A DNA stretch of 64,000 bases from an uncultured Bacteroidales bacterium (GTDB taxonomy: Bacteria > Bacteroidota > Bacteroidia > Bacteroidales > P3), in NCBI GenBank assembly GCA_900317955.1, contig ONIP01000001.1:52810-116809 (forward strand). Direction: 5' to 3'. This document shows positions 18,313-29,282 of this stretch, in pieces. Position 1 is the stretch's first letter. Each line of letters opens with the position of its first letter. The notes under the pieces were generated by a model. That model did not search any database. It was given only the letters and a program-made list of their open reading frames with translations, and was not told the origin of the DNA. The position numbers and the translations under genes were made by a program.

Positions 18313-20799
18313 ATGAAAATATCGTACAAATGGCTGCGTGAGTATGTCGACACCGACCTCACCCCCAACGAACTTGACGAGTTACTAACCTTCAGTGGTT
18401 TGGAAATTGAAGGCATTGAGAAAGTTGAAAGCATCAAAGGCGGACTGGAGCATGTGGTCATAGCACAAGTGCTTACCTGCGAGCCCCATCCCGACAGCGA
18501 CCACTTGCACCTCACCACAGTAGATGTAGGTACAGGCACCCCGCTCAATATTGTCTGCGGAGCCCCCAATGTGGCTGCCGGACAAAAAGTAGTTTGCGCC
18601 CAGATTGGTACCAAGATCTATACTTCCGACACCGAGTTCTACGAAATCAAAAAAGGCAAACTGCGCGGAGCTGTGAGCGAAGGTATGCTTTGTGCTGCCG
18701 ACGAGCTTCAACTGGGCTCTGACCACGCAGGCATTATGGTGCTTCCCGACGACGCTCCTGTCGGAATGCCTGCCAAAGAATATTTCCATCTCGAAGAGGA
18801 CTACACCCTCGAAGTGGCAATTACCGCCAACCGCAGCGATGCCACCAGCCATATCGGCGTAGCCCGCGATGTGGTGGCCGTACTCAATACCCGCAACCAC
18901 GAAGACAAGCATATTCAATGGCCCCAGGTAGCCGACCTTTCCGATGCCACTGGCAAGAACGGCATCCGCGTCACCGTCGAGGAACCCGGTCTGTGCCCTC
19001 GCTACACTGGCATTACCCTTGAGAACGTACACGTGGCCGACTCCCCCGATTGGCTTCAGAACAAACTCCGCACGGTGGGCATACGTCCTATCAACAACGT
19101 GGTCGACGTCACCAATTATGTCCTTATGGAAGTGGGACAACCCCTTCATGCTTTCAATGCCGACATGATTACTGGCAATCACGTCGTAGTGCGCACCCTG
19201 CCACAGGGCACACCTTTTGTCACGCTCGACGGCGTAGAACGCAAATTAGACAGTCGCGACCTGATGATTTGCAACGAGAAAGAAGGCATGTGCATTGCCG
19301 GTGTTTTCGGCGGCGAGAAAAGCGGCGTAACCCACAACACCACCCGCGTATTCTTGGAGAGCGCTTATTTCAATCCTGTCAGCATCCGCAAAACCAGCAA
19401 ACGCCACGGGTTAAAAACCGACGCCTCCTTCCGTTACGAACGCGGCTGCGACCCCAACATCACCCGCTGGGCCCTCCAACGCGCCGTGTACCTGATTAAA
19501 GAACTGGCAGGGGCTACCGTGGCTTCCGAAATGGTCGACATTTACCCCGAACCCATCAACCGCGCCAGCGTCGACATCAACTACAACCGCATCTACAGCC
19601 TCGTGGGGCAGCCCATACCTGTCGAGGCCATTCGCACCGCACTCACCTCGCTCGACATCGAGATTGTTTCGGAGAACGAAGAAGGCATGTCATTGCTCAT
19701 ACCCACCTGCAAAGTTGATGTAACTCGCGAATGCGATGTGGTCGAAGAAATTCTCCGCATCTATGGATACAACAATATTCAAATCAACGATAGTGTCAAC
19801 AGCTGCCTCAGTTTCGGAGCCAAACCCAACCCCAACAAACTCCAAAACATAGTCAGCGACCTTCTTACCAACAACGGATTCAGCGAGATAATGAACAATT
19901 CGCTAACCAAGTCCGAATATTTCGAGAACAATCCCGATTTCGACTCCGCTCGAAGCGTCCGCATCCTGAACCCCTTGAGCAAAGAGCTCAACGTCATGCG
20001 CCAAACCCTGCTCTACAGTGGTTTGGAGTGCATTGTCCGCAACATCAACTATAAGATTCACGACCAGAAACTCTACGAATTCGGCCGCACCTACCAACTC
20101 TCACCCGAAGCTCTGTCTCCAAACTCCGACCAGGAAATGCCCGTCACAAAGAAATACATCGAGACTCCCCATCTGTCCATCTTTATGACCGGCAACATGC
20201 AGCCCGAAAACTGGAAAATCCCCGCCGTCGCCACCGACTTCTACTATCTCAAGGCGCATGTACTTAACATCTTGCGCCGTATGCGTGTCAACATGACCCG
20301 CCTCCAGACCGTTCCTGCAACCCAGAAATATTTCTCCGAAGGCATAAGTCTTGAGTACCGCGACAGCCACAAGACCCTCTGCACCCTTGGCCGCATCAGC
20401 CGCGACACCCTCCGCCGCATGGACTGCAAACAGGAGGTCTTCTATGCCGACATCGACTGGTCCTTGATTCTCAAGAACTATCCCGCCAAAGAAGTACAGT
20501 ACGCCGAAGTGCCTAAATACCCTGAGGTGCGCCGCGACCTCGCTCTCGTTCTCGACAACAACATCACCTTTGCCCAGATTGAACAAGTAGCCTACGCCAC
20601 CGAGAAGAAACTCCTCAAACGCGTCAGCCTCTTCGATGTCTACAACGGCAAAGGCATTGCCGAAGGAATGAAGTCCTATGCCGTCAGTTTCATCTTGCAA
20701 GACAAGGACAAAACCCTTACCGACAAGCAGATTGACACCGTCATGACCAAACTTCAGCAGAACCTCGAAAAACAATTGCAAGCCAAAATAAGGCAATAA
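18313..20799 (+). CDS. pheT: Phenylalanyl-tRNA synthetase beta subunit
   Basis: 828 residues, the full family length. Domain order is visible: N-terminal KWLREYVD and the EMAP-like tRNA-binding domain (ILRs VIAQVLTCEPHPDSDHLHL, ~48-67), B3/B4 core with NVVDVTNYVLMEVGQPLHAF (~260-279), B5 domain, the catalytic-like core, and the C-terminal anticodon-binding FDX-ACB domain (YPEVRRDLALVLDNNITF). It pairs with PheS, which is not in this window. 12 bp after the glycosyltransferase and 6 bp before the next ORF. Confidence 0.97.
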   Translation: MKISYKWLREYVDTDLTPNELDELLTFSGLEIEGIEKVESIKGGLEHVVIAQVLTCEPHPDSDHLHLTTVDVGTGTPLNIVCGAPNVAAGQKVVCAQIGTKIYTSDTEFYEIKKGKLRGAVSEGMLCAADELQLGSDHAGIMVLPDDAPVGMPAKEYFHLEEDYTLEVAITANRSDATSHIGVARDVVAVLNTRNHEDKHIQWPQVADLSDATGKNGIRVTVEEPGLCPRYTGITLENVHVADSPDWLQNKLRTVGIRPINNVVDVTNYVLMEVGQPLHAFNADMITGNHVVVRTLPQGTPFVTLDGVERKLDSRDLMICNEKEGMCIAGVFGGEKSGVTHNTTRVFLESAYFNPVSIRKTSKRHGLKTDASFRYERGCDPNITRWALQRAVYLIKELAGATVASEMVDIYPEPINRASVDINYNRIYSLVGQPIPVEAIRTALTSLDIEIVSENEEGMSLLIPTCKVDVTRECDVVEEILRIYGYNNIQINDSVNSCLSFGAKPNPNKLQNIVSDLLTNNGFSEIMNNSLTKSEYFENNPDFDSARSVRILNPLSKELNVMRQTLLYSGLECIVRNINYKIHDQKLYEFGRTYQLSPEALSPNSDQEMPVTKKYIETPHLSIFMTGNMQPENWKIPAVATDFYYLKAHVLNILRRMRVNMTRLQTVPATQKYFSEGISLEYRDSHKTLCTLGRISRDTLRRMDCKQEVFYADIDWSLILKNYPAKEVQYAEVPKYPEVRRDLALVLDNNITFAQIEQVAYATEKKLLKRVSLFDVYNGKGIAEGMKSYAVSFILQDKDKTLTDKQIDTVMTKLQQNLEKQLQAKIRQ

Positions 20800-20805
20800 C
20801 CACCC

Positions 20806-21258
20806 ATGCCCACCAACCGCCAAACCACACCCGCTCCGTTGCGCAAAGGACTGTTAGCCTACAGTCCACGGGTGTTGTTGGCTCTCGAACAAGCCATCGG
20901 AGGAAGCAAAGAATTCTTCCAATGGCTTGTCTCTGCAGGTTATACCGAACTGGCGGCCTTCAGCAATTTTCTCCAGGACGATGTCGAAGCCGAGCAATGG
21001 CTCGTCCAGCACAACTACCACTGGCTTGGTCTCCTGAGCCATGCCATCGACGGTGACAGCCGTGCGCGCCAATGGTTCCAGCAGAACTTCCACGAGGCCA
21101 ACCTCATGTTCGCACTTGCATGCCGTCGCGACGACAAAGCCGTCTCGTGGCTCAAATTCATGAAACTCGACATTCTCCTGCGCCTGGCCAACCAAGTGGC
21201 TGCGCTCCGCAACAAACAAGAATTAGACGCCAGTTACCCCTACAAAATGCGATTCTGA
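20806..21258 (+). CDS. Conserved hypothetical protein
   Basis: 150 residues, no signal peptide or membrane segment. Mostly alpha-helical with many aromatic and Trp-Leu pairs (FFQWLVSAGY, EQWLVQHNYHWLGLLSHAI, ARQWFQQNFHEANLMFAL), suggesting a compact helical-repeat fold made of about four ~30-residue helical hairpins. No family recognised. Placed 6 bp after pheT and 7 bp before rluB, so it is a real operon member, perhaps linked to translation or RNA modification. Confidence 0.65.
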   Translation: MPTNRQTTPAPLRKGLLAYSPRVLLALEQAIGGSKEFFQWLVSAGYTELAAFSNFLQDDVEAEQWLVQHNYHWLGLLSHAIDGDSRARQWFQQNFHEANLMFALACRRDDKAVSWLKFMKLDILLRLANQVAALRNKQELDASYPYKMRF

Positions 21259-21265
21259 CAACATT

Positions 21266-22306
21266 ATGGAACACAACAACAATAACCCCAAAAATCGCCG
21301 TCGTCCCTCCGGTGACGACAGCCGTCCCGGCAAAAACCGTCGTCCGGGCAAACCCGCTTTCGACAAAAAAAATGCCGCTCAAGGTAAACCCGCTTTCGAC
21401 AAAAAAAGTGCTTCGCAGGGAAAACCCGCTTACGGCAAAAAGGGCTCGGACAAAGCATCCGACAGCCGTCCCGAACGTGAGTCCAGCCGTCCCGCACGCC
21501 CAAGCCGTTTCTCCAAAACACCCAAAGCCGCACCAGGCAGAAAGGCAGCCGCCCCTTCTGAAAAGAAACCCTCGCCCGCTCCCAAATCCAACAAAGACAC
21601 CATCCGTCTCAACAAATACATTGCCAATGCCGGCATCTGCTCCCGCCGCGAAGCCGATAACCTCATCGCCGCAGGAAGCATCTCCGTCAACGGGAAAGTG
21701 GTCACCGAGATGGGATTCCAGGTCCACGAAGGCGACGTTGTGAACTACGGCGGCGAAACGCTCCGCTCCGAACGTAAACGCTACTTCCTCCTCAACAAAC
21801 CCAAAGGCTACATCACCACCCTCGACGACCCGCAGGAACGCCAAACCGTCATGATGCTCATCGACAGTGCCTGCCCTGAACGCATCTATCCCGTCGGCCG
21901 ACTCGACCGCAACACTACCGGACTCCTTCTCTTCACCAACGACGGAGACCTCGCCCGCCGTCTCACTCATCCCTCCACCGGAGTATACAAAATATACCAA
22001 GTGGAACTCGACAAAGCGGTAACCCGCGAAGACATGCGCCGCATGCTCGAAGGCATCGAACTCGAAGACGGCCCCATACACGTCGACGATATTCAATATG
22101 TTCAAGGCGCCAACGACAAACGCATTGTCGGTGTGGAGCTGCACTCCGGCAAAAACCGCATCGTCCGCCGCATATTCGAACACCTCGGCTACAACATTCA
22201 CAAACTCGACCGTGTAGTCTTCGCCGGACTCACTAAAAAAGACCTCCCCCGGGGACGCTACCGCGAACTCACCGAAAAAGAAGTTGGATACTTAAAAATG
22301 ATCTAA
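21266..22306 (+). CDS. rluB: 23S rRNA pseudouridine synthase, RluB/RsuA family
   Basis: 346 residues. The first ~110 are a highly basic disordered extension with imperfect repeats (GKPAFDKKNAAQ, GKPAFDKKSASQ, GKPAYGKKG). An S4 RNA-binding domain follows (RLNKYIANAGICSRREAD, ~112-129), then the catalytic domain with GRLDRNTTGLLLFTNDGDL near 211-229, whose first Asp is the catalytic one. It isomerises a specific uridine in rRNA; RluB versus RluE or RsuA is not resolved. Its TAA overlaps the ATG of the next gene (TAATG). Confidence 0.9.
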   Translation: MEHNNNNPKNRRRPSGDDSRPGKNRRPGKPAFDKKNAAQGKPAFDKKSASQGKPAYGKKGSDKASDSRPERESSRPARPSRFSKTPKAAPGRKAAAPSEKKPSPAPKSNKDTIRLNKYIANAGICSRREADNLIAAGSISVNGKVVTEMGFQVHEGDVVNYGGETLRSERKRYFLLNKPKGYITTLDDPQERQTVMMLIDSACPERIYPVGRLDRNTTGLLLFTNDGDLARRLTHPSTGVYKIYQVELDKAVTREDMRRMLEGIELEDGPIHVDDIQYVQGANDKRIVGVELHSGKNRIVRRIFEHLGYNIHKLDRVVFAGLTKKDLPRGRYRELTEKEVGYLKMI

Positions 22307-23010
22307 TGGCTGCAAAGCTCATACTCTTTCCTGTGCCCATCGGCGACGGCGACATCGACATCGCCATCCCGCCCTACAACCGTCAGTTGCTCAACACCTG
22401 CCGTACTTTCATCGTTGAAGACATCCGCACCGCCCGGCGCAACCTCAAACGCATGGGCTACGAGCACCCCATCGACGAAACTCAATTCTTAGAACTCGAC
22501 GAGCACACACCCGAAACCTCCATCACCCACTACCTCGACCCCATAGCCAACGGCGAAAACATCGGTCTCATGAGCGAAGCCGGGCTCCCCTGCATTGCCG
22601 ATCCCGGCAACCTCATCACCGCAATGGCACACCGCCAAGGCATCGAAATCATCCCCCTTGTCGGCCCCAGCAGCATCATGCTCGCCCTCATGGCGTCGGG
22701 ATTCAATGGCCAGAATTTTGCCTTCAACGGCTATCCCCCTATCGACTCCCACAAACTCTCCGCGCTCCTCAAAACCCTCGAGCCCCGCATCTATCGCGAC
22801 AGCCAGACCCAGATATTCATCGAGGCTCCCTACCGCAACGACAAGCTGCTTGAAAACCTCGCGCGCAGCCTCATGCCCACCACTCGCATCTGCGTGGCCT
22901 GCGACATCACGCTCCCCACCCAATACATCCGCACCCGCATGGCGCGGCTCTGGCTCAACGACCCCCCGCTCCTCCACAAACGCCCCGCCATATTCCTGCT
23001 CTACAAATAA
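22306..23010 (+). CDS. RsmI-like SAM-dependent methyltransferase
   Basis: 234 residues of the tetrapyrrole-methylase fold. Visible landmarks: LILFPVPIGDGD (family form TPIGN), ENIGLMSEAGLPCIADPG (~79-96), IIPLVGPSSIMLALMASG (~115-132) and IFIEAPYRNDKLLENL. RsmI methylates the ribose of C1402 in 16S rRNA. This copy lacks the ~50-residue C-terminal extension of standard RsmI and its TPIGN motif is altered, matching the second, shorter RsmI-like paralogue found in many Bacteroidota whose target is not established. Translation is coupled to rluB through TAATG. Confidence 0.8.
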   Translation: MAAKLILFPVPIGDGDIDIAIPPYNRQLLNTCRTFIVEDIRTARRNLKRMGYEHPIDETQFLELDEHTPETSITHYLDPIANGENIGLMSEAGLPCIADPGNLITAMAHRQGIEIIPLVGPSSIMLALMASGFNGQNFAFNGYPPIDSHKLSALLKTLEPRIYRDSQTQIFIEAPYRNDKLLENLARSLMPTTRICVACDITLPTQYIRTRMARLWLNDPPLLHKRPAIFLLYK

Positions 23011-23078
23011 CCTCCACCCTTTCGAAAAATACAAAGAAAATCAATCAATAAACAAACAAACTTAAAACAATAAACAAC

Positions 23079-24284
23079 ATGAAAAAATTCGATCCCGCCA
23101 CAGCAATCCAGCGCCACGATGGTCGCGACGCCAACCGCGGTGTAAACCCCGCCATCTGCGACAGCGCAACCTTCACATTCCCCGAGGCACACCTCATGAC
23201 CGAGACCTTCCACGGCGAAACCGAAGGCTTCTTCCTCTACAGCCGTCACTGGAACCCCTCCAACCTCTCCCTTTGCCAGAACCTCGCCGCCATGGAAGGC
23301 ACCGAGGCAGCCTGGGTCACCGGCTCCGGCCTTGCCGCCATCACCAGCGCCCTCATCCACGAAGTCAAAGCAGGCGACCACATCGTCAGCTCCATGACCA
23401 CCTACGGCGGCACCTTCGCCTTCCTGGCCAACTACCTGCCTAAATTCGGCGTCGAAACCACCTTCGTCAACATGCAGGACCTCAACGCCGTCCAGAAAGC
23501 CCTCGACGAGCACCCCAACACCAAGGTCGTCTACACCGAGACCATGAACAACCCCCTGCTCCGCATCGCCAACGTGCCCGAGCTGAGCAAGATGGCCCAC
23601 GCCCACGGTGCCAAGCTCATCGTCGACAACACCTTCACCCCCATGATTTTCAGCCCCTGCCAACTCGGAGCCGATGTCACCGTCTACTCCATGACCAAAT
23701 ACGTCAACGGCACCAACGACTGCGTCGCCGGCGCCATCTGCGGCTCTGCTGAATACATCAACAGCCTCATCGACGTCAACAACGGCACCTGCATGCTCCT
23801 CGGCCCCGTGCTCGACCCCATGCGCTCCGCCTCCATCAACAAAAACCTCCACACTCTCCACATCCGCATGAAAAAACACGGCGAAAACGCCATGTACCTT
23901 GCCAAACGCTTCAAAGAAGTCGGCTTCAAATACAACTACCCCGGCCTGCCTGAACATCCCGACTACGAGCTCTTCAACTCCATGTGCAACGAAGGCTACG
24001 GCTACGGCGGCATGATCTCCATCGACATGGGCACTGCCGAAAAAGCCAGCCGCATCATGGAAATCATGCAGCAAAAGGGCGTCGGCTACCTCGCCGTCAG
24101 CCTCGGCTACTTCAAGACCCTCTTCTCCAACAGCGGCAAGAGCACCAGCTCCGAAGTCCCCGAAGACATCCAGAAAGAGATGGGCATGAGCGAAGGCCTC
24201 ATCCGTTTCAGCATGGGTCTCGACAACGACATCGAAGCCACCTTCCAACTCATCAAAGAATCCGTCGAAGAAAGCAACCGCTAA
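23079..24284 (+). CDS. Trans-sulfuration family PLP enzyme (methionine gamma-lyase-like)
   Basis: 401 residues of the Cys/Met-metabolism PLP family. The PLP Lys lies in SMTKYVNG near residue 208, with FLYSRHWNPS (~48-57), GSGLAAI and VVYTETMNNPL upstream and IRFSMGLD near the C-terminus. Family members cleave or form C-S bonds of cystathionine, methionine or homocysteine. The best overall resemblance is to methionine gamma-lyase, but lyase versus synthase cannot be settled by eye. Codon use is extreme (almost all C-ending), suggesting high expression. 68 bp after the rsmI-like gene, closed by a strong terminator. Confidence 0.85.
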   Translation: MKKFDPATAIQRHDGRDANRGVNPAICDSATFTFPEAHLMTETFHGETEGFFLYSRHWNPSNLSLCQNLAAMEGTEAAWVTGSGLAAITSALIHEVKAGDHIVSSMTTYGGTFAFLANYLPKFGVETTFVNMQDLNAVQKALDEHPNTKVVYTETMNNPLLRIANVPELSKMAHAHGAKLIVDNTFTPMIFSPCQLGADVTVYSMTKYVNGTNDCVAGAICGSAEYINSLIDVNNGTCMLLGPVLDPMRSASINKNLHTLHIRMKKHGENAMYLAKRFKEVGFKYNYPGLPEHPDYELFNSMCNEGYGYGGMISIDMGTAEKASRIMEIMQQKGVGYLAVSLGYFKTLFSNSGKSTSSEVPEDIQKEMGMSEGLIRFSMGLDNDIEATFQLIKESVEESNR

Positions 24285-24304
24285 TCTCCGGCCATTCATA
24301 CAAA

Positions 24305-24345
24305 AAAGCGAGGGTACAGTCTGTCTGTATCCTCGCTTTCCTTTC
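24305..24345 (+). terminator. Intrinsic terminator after the PLP enzyme gene
   Basis: AAAGCGAGGGTACAG (24305-24319) pairs with CTGTATCCTCGCTTT (24325-24339) with one mismatch; it is flanked by an A run on one side and CTTTC on the other, so it may act in both directions. Confidence 0.75.
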
Positions 24346-24510
24346 GCTCCATCCACGCAGTATTAGAATTTCTTTCCCCACCCCTCTCGGCGCTTCGTTT
24401 CGTCTGGGTTAATGGGATTAAATGCTCCCAGCACGTTAACGTACACCAATGGTATTTTACAAATAAAGTTAAACCATAAACGCATACTTCTTTTTCTGAA
24501 TAATTTTTCG

Positions 24511-24518
24511 TACCTTTG
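24511..24518 (+). promoter_or_regulatory. -7 box (TACCTTTG) for secA
   Basis: TACCTTTG lies 79 bp before the secA ATG. The rest of the 24346-24597 gap holds no gene. Confidence 0.6.
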
Positions 24519-24597
24519 CAAATTCGGTCTTGCACTATGCAAACCGAACAATCAATTGTAATTCAAAACCCTATCGTAACAAAAAGCAAACACAATA

Positions 24598-27500
24598 ATG
24601 GCAAACTTTCTCTCCAAATTATTTGGCACAAAATCCGACCGCGACCTCAAAGAAGTAAAACCCTTCCTCGACGCAACCCTTAAAGCATATCCCGAAATCC
24701 AAAAACTCGACAACGACCAGCTGCGCGCCAAGACCCTCGAATTCAAAGAACGCATCCGCAAAGAAGTAGAACAAGAAGAACAGCAACTCTCCGACCTCCG
24801 CCTCCGTATCGAGGAAGAGTACGACATGCCCATCGACGAAAAAGAAGGCATCTACAAACAAATCGACAAGCTCGAAAAAGACTCTTACGAGAAAACCCAG
24901 AAAGTCCTCAACGACATCCTCCCCGAAGCCTTCAGCGTGGTCAAGGAAACCGCCCGCCGCTTCGCCGAGAATACCGAAGTCGTCGTAACCGCCACCGACC
25001 ACGACCGCGAACTCGCCGTCAGACGCGACAACGTCAACATCATCCCCGGCAGCGACGGCAACGACAAAGCCGTCTACCTCAACCACTGGATGGCTGGCGG
25101 CAACATGATTACCTGGGACATGGTCCACTACGACGTCCAGCTCATCGGCGGTGTCGTCCTCCACAGCGGCAAAATCGCCGAGATGGCCACCGGTGAAGGT
25201 AAAACCCTCGTCGCCACCCTCCCTGTCTACCTCAACGCCCTTCCCGGCAAAGGCGTCCACGTCGTCACCGTCAACGACTACCTCGCACGGCGTGACTCCG
25301 AGTGGATGGGCATGCTCTTCGAGTTCCACGGCCTCTCCGTCGACTGCATCGACAAGCACGAACCCCACAGCGAAGAACGCAAAGCCGCCTATCGCGCCGA
25401 CATCACCTACGGCACCAACAACGAATTCGGTTTCGACTACCTCCGCGACAATATGAGCCGCAACCCCGAAGAACTCGTCCAGCGCGGCCACAACTACGCC
25501 ATCGTCGACGAGGTCGACTCCGTCCTCATCGACGACGCCCGTACCCCCCTCATCATCTCCGGTCCCACCGGCAAGGACGACGAAGACCAGGAATTCGACC
25601 GTTTCAAACCCGTCATCGAAAAGCTCTACAACGCCCAGAAAAACCTCGTCACCAAAATACTTGCCGACGCCAAAAACGGCATGGCTCAGAACCCCGACCC
25701 CAAACCCGAGGAAGAGCCTGCCAAACTCCTCCTGCGCGCCTACCGCGGCCTTCCCAAAAACAAAGCCCTCATCAAATTCCTCAGCGAAACCGGCGTCAAG
25801 GCCATCCTCCAGCGCACCGAGAACTACTACATGCAGGAGCAGAACAAGCTCATGCCCATCATCGACGACGAGCTCTACTTCACCATCGACGAGAAGAACC
25901 GCACTGTCGACCTCACCGAACGCGGCATGGACTTCCTCACCGCCCTCGGCGAGGACCGCAATTTCTACCAGCTCCCCGACATCGGCAGCATGATTGCCGA
26001 GCTCGAGCACGAGAACCTCACCCCTGAAGAGAAAGCCGCCCGCAAAGAAAAAATCTACAACGACTTCGCCATCCAGAGCGACCGCGTCCACACCGTCGAC
26101 CAGCTCCTCAAGGCCTACACCCTCTTCGAAAAAGACATCGACTATATCGTCGACGAAAACCGTCAGGTCAAGATTGTCGACGAGCAGACCGGACGTATCA
26201 TGGAAGGCCGCCGCTGGAGCGACGGACTCCACCAGGCCGTCGAAGCCAAAGAAAACGCCAAAGTCGAAGCCGCCACCCAGACCTACGCCACCATCACTCT
26301 CCAGAACTACTTCCGCATGTACAAGAAACTCGCCGGTATGACCGGTACCGCCGAGACCGAGGCCGGTGAGTTCTGGGACATCTACAAACTCGATGTCGTC
26401 GTCATCCCCACCAACCGTCCCATCGCCCGTATCGACATGGACGATATGATTTACAAAACCAAACGCGAGAAATACAAAGCCGTCATCGACGAAGTCGAAC
26501 GCCTCATCGGCATCGGCCGTCCCGTCCTCGTCGGCACCACCAGCGTCGAGACCTCCGAGCTCCTCAGCAAGATGCTCAAGATGAAACATATCGAGCACAG
26601 CGTCCTCAACGCCAAGCTCCACCAGAAAGAGGCCGAGATTGTTGCCCACGCCGGTGAGCCCGGCCACGTCACCATCGCCACCAACATGGCAGGCCGTGGT
26701 ACCGACATCAAGCTCAAGGGGGGTGTGCGCGAAGCCGGCGGTCTCGCCATCATCGGCACCGAACGTCACGAAAGCCGCCGTGTCGACCGTCAGCTCCGCG
26801 GCCGTGCCGGCCGTCAGGGCGACCCCGGCAGCAGCCTCTTCTTCGTCTCCCTCGAAGACGACCTCATGCGCATCTTCGGCTCCGACCGCATCGCCTCCGT
26901 CATGGACCGCATGGGTCTCCAGGAAGGTGAAGTCATCCAGCACAGCATGATCACCAAACAAATCGAGAAGGCACAGAAAAAAGTCGAAGAAAACAACTTC
27001 GGCATGCGTAAACGCCTCCTCGAATACGACGACGTCATGAACAACCAGCGCACCGTCATCTACAACAAACGTCGCAACGCCCTCTACGGCGACCGCCTCA
27101 GCATCGACATCAGCAACATGTTCTACGACACCTGCGCACTCATCTACGACGACGCCCTCCAGAACCGCGACTGGGAAGGCTTCAAGATGGAGATGATCAA
27201 GGTCTTCGCCCTCGAAGTCCCCTTCACCGAACGCGAACTCTTCAACGCCCGCCGCGACGACGCCGTCCAGAAACTCTTCGACATCGTCTACACCACCTAC
27301 AAAGAACGCATGCAGCGCATCTCCGAACTCGCCTACCCCTTCATCAAGCGCATCTACGAGAACACCCGCTACATCAACGTCGCCTTCCCCATCACCGACG
27401 GCAAGAAGACCCTCAACGTCGTCACCCCCGTCAAGAAATCCTACGACAACAAAGGCCGCGAAGTCCAGCTCAGCATCGAGAAAGGCATCACCCTCGCCAT

Positions 27501-27933
27501 CATCGACGACCTCTGGAAAGACCACCTGCGCGAACTCGACGAACTCAAGACCAGCGTCCAGAACGCCTCCTACGAGCAGAAAGACCCCTTGCTCATCTAC
27601 AAATTCGAGAGCTTCAACCTCTTCGAGAAGATGCTCCTCGAAATCAACCGCGAAATCTCCTCGTTCCTCATCCGTGCCAGCCTGCCCATGCGCGAGGAAG
27701 ACGACATGAAAGAAGCCCGTCAGCCCCGCCGCGACAACCGCAACCTCAAAGCCTCCCACGACAGCGCTGCCACCGACACCCAGCGCGCCATGGATCGCGC
27801 CGCCAGCCAGCAGACCGGCGAGCGTCCTAAGCCCCAGCCCGTCCATGTCGAGAAGAAGGTGGGCCGCAACGACCCCTGTCCCTGTGGCAGTGGCAAGAAA
27901 TACAAAAACTGCTGCGGCCGCAACGAAGACTGA
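24598..27933 (+). CDS. secA: Preprotein translocase ATPase SecA
   Basis: 1111 residues, the long form usual in Bacteroidota. Motor motifs: [14 protein letters not shown] (~196-209), [20 protein letters not shown] (~303-322), [12 protein letters not shown] (~699-710), and [14 protein letters not shown]. The preprotein-binding domain is present and the C-terminus ends in a zinc-binding SEC-C motif ([14 protein letters not shown]). It drives proteins through SecYEG using ATP. Its strong C bias makes an uninterrupted 1,075-codon antisense frame, which is not a gene. An 8-bp repeat array begins 11 bp after the stop. Confidence 0.98.
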   Translation: MANFLSKLFGTKSDRDLKEVKPFLDATLKAYPEIQKLDNDQLRAKTLEFKERIRKEVEQEEQQLSDLRLRIEEEYDMPIDEKEGIYKQIDKLEKDSYEKTQKVLNDILPEAFSVVKETARRFAENTEVVVTATDHDRELAVRRDNVNIIPGSDGNDKAVYLNHWMAGGNMITWDMVHYDVQLIGGVVLHSGKIAEMATGEGKTLVATLPVYLNALPGKGVHVVTVNDYLARRDSEWMGMLFEFHGLSVDCIDKHEPHSEERKAAYRADITYGTNNEFGFDYLRDNMSRNPEELVQRGHNYAIVDEVDSVLIDDARTPLIISGPTGKDDEDQEFDRFKPVIEKLYNAQKNLVTKILADAKNGMAQNPDPKPEEEPAKLLLRAYRGLPKNKALIKFLSETGVKAILQRTENYYMQEQNKLMPIIDDELYFTIDEKNRTVDLTERGMDFLTALGEDRNFYQLPDIGSMIAELEHENLTPEEKAARKEKIYNDFAIQSDRVHTVDQLLKAYTLFEKDIDYIVDENRQVKIVDEQTGRIMEGRRWSDGLHQAVEAKENAKVEAATQTYATITLQNYFRMYKKLAGMTGTAETEAGEFWDIYKLDVVVIPTNRPIARIDMDDMIYKTKREKYKAVIDEVERLIGIGRPVLVGTTSVETSELLSKMLKMKHIEHSVLNAKLHQKEAEIVAHAGEPGHVTIATNMAGRGTDIKLKGGVREAGGLAIIGTERHESRRVDRQLRGRAGRQGDPGSSLFFVSLEDDLMRIFGSDRIASVMDRMGLQEGEVIQHSMITKQIEKAQKKVEENNFGMRKRLLEYDDVMNNQRTVIYNKRRNALYGDRLSIDISNMFYDTCALIYDDALQNRDWEGFKMEMIKVFALEVPFTERELFNARRDDAVQKLFDIVYTTYKERMQRISELAYPFIKRIYENTRYINVAFPITDGKKTLNVVTPVKKSYDNKGREVQLSIEKGITLAIIDDLWKDHLRELDELKTSVQNASYEQKDPLLIYKFESFNLFEKMLLEINREISSFLIRASLPMREEDDMKEARQPRRDNRNLKASHDSAATDTQRAMDRAASQQTGERPKPQPVHVEKKVGRNDPCPCGSGKKYKNCCGRNED

Positions 27934-27944
27934 GGAAAATTCGC

Positions 27945-28120
27945 TTAGTCGCTTAATCGCTTAATAGCTTAATAGCTTAGTCGTTTAATAGCTTAGTCGT
28001 TTAATAGCTTAATCGCTTAATCGTTTAATCGCTTAATAGCTTAGTCGTTTAATAGCTTAGTCGTTTAATAGCTTAGTCGTTTAATAGCTTAATCGCTTAA
28101 TAGCTTAGTTGTTTAATGGC
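27945..28120 (+). repeat. Octamer tandem array A (22 x 8 bp)
   Basis: Twenty-two units in unbroken 8-bp register, variants of TTAATAGC, TTAGTCGT and TTAATCGC, often alternating in 16-bp pairs. Reverse-complemented, the unit is GCGATTAA / GCTATTAA, the same unit as array B at 30156-30419. No long stem or U tract. It lies between secA and the aldo/keto reductase gene, ending 69 bp before the latter; a short run of ACACATT-type repeats (28146-28183) follows. Confidence 0.9.
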
Positions 28121-28189
28121 TTTATAGAGTAATAGAGAGACAAAGACTAACACATTAACACATTCACACATTAACACATTCAAAAACCC

Positions 28190-29236
28190 ATGACCACAGT
28201 AACATTAGGCAAATCCGGCCTCGTTGTCCCCAAGAACGGCTTCGGTGCCCTTCCCATCCAGCGCATCACCGTTTCCGACTGCACGCACCTCCTCCGCAAA
28301 GCCCTCGACAACGGCCTCTACTACTTCGACACCGCCCGGTTCTACACCGACAGTGAGGAAAAACTCGGCACAGCCCTTGCCGACCGTCGTCACGACATAA
28401 TCATCAGTACCAAGACCGGGGCCACCACTGTCGACGGTTTCTGGCGCGACCTGGAAACCAGTCTCCGTCTGCTGCGCACCGACTACATCGACCTCTACCA
28501 GTTCCACAACCCCGCCTTCTGTCCCCTGCCCGGCGACGGCACCGGCCTTTACGAAGCCATGCTCCAAGCCCGTGAGCAAGGCAAAATCCGCCATATCGGC
28601 ATCACCAACCACCGCCTCGCCGTGGCGCAGCAAGCCATCGACAGCGGCCTTTATGAAACCCTCCAGTTCCCCTTCTCCTACCTGGCATCCGACAAAGAGC
28701 TTGCCCTTGTCCAGCAGTGCCAAGAACACAACATCGGCTTCATCGCCATGAAAAGCCTTGCGGGCGGACTCATCAACCATGCCGCCACCGCCTATGCCTA
28801 CCTTGCCCAGTTCCCCCATGTCGAACCCATCTGGGGCATCCAGCGCGAAAGCGAGCTCGACGAATTCATCTCCTTCCAGAACAACCCGCCCGTCCTCACC
28901 GACGACATGCGCGCCCGCATCGAGAAAGACCGTCAGGAACTCTGCGGCGACTTCTGCCGTGGCTGCGGCTACTGCCAGCCCTGCCCCGCAGGCATCGAGA
29001 TCGAGAGCTGCAACCGCATGTACCTCTTCCTCCGCCGCGCCCCCTACAGCGTCTACCTCACCGATGAATTCTACGAGAAGATGCAGCAAGTCAAGCAATG
29101 CCTCCGTTGTGGACAGTGCCGTGACAAATGCCCCTACAACCTCGACACCCCCAACCTCCTCCAGCGCAACTACGACGACTTCATGCAGCACTGGGCGCGC
29201 AAATCCGAACTAAACCCCGAAAACGAAAAGAAGTAG
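28190..29236 (+). CDS. Aldo/keto reductase fused to ferredoxin-type Fe-S domain
   Basis: 348 residues. The barrel has the AKR catalytic set: Asp in YFDTARFY, the Tyr in FYTDSEEKLG, the Lys in ISTKTG and the His in YQFHN. Two Cys clusters follow, CRGCGYCQPCP (~256-266) and CLRCGQCRDKCP (~304-315), predicted to bind 4Fe-4S clusters. This fused form is common in anaerobes, where electrons probably pass between a ferredoxin-like carrier and the barrel; the substrate is unknown. Isolated gene between an octamer array and dispersed repeats. Confidence 0.88.
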   Translation: MTTVTLGKSGLVVPKNGFGALPIQRITVSDCTHLLRKALDNGLYYFDTARFYTDSEEKLGTALADRRHDIIISTKTGATTVDGFWRDLETSLRLLRTDYIDLYQFHNPAFCPLPGDGTGLYEAMLQAREQGKIRHIGITNHRLAVAQQAIDSGLYETLQFPFSYLASDKELALVQQCQEHNIGFIAMKSLAGGLINHAATAYAYLAQFPHVEPIWGIQRESELDEFISFQNNPPVLTDDMRARIEKDRQELCGDFCRGCGYCQPCPAGIEIESCNRMYLFLRRAPYSVYLTDEFYEKMQQVKQCLRCGQCRDKCPYNLDTPNLLQRNYDDFMQHWARKSELNPENEKK

Positions 29237-29282
29237 CAAGTGGAAAATTGAAAATAAATCAATAAAATCCATCAACTACATT

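Noticed and set aside
24619..27846. 1,075-codon open frame antisense to secA
   Set aside because: Product of the extreme C-ending codon bias of secA; low-complexity Val/Asp/Gly/Phe translation, no promoter, and secA itself is unmistakable.
28205..29191. 328-codon open frame antisense to the aldo/keto reductase
   Set aside because: Same codon-bias shadow; the sense strand carries all AKR and Fe-S motifs.
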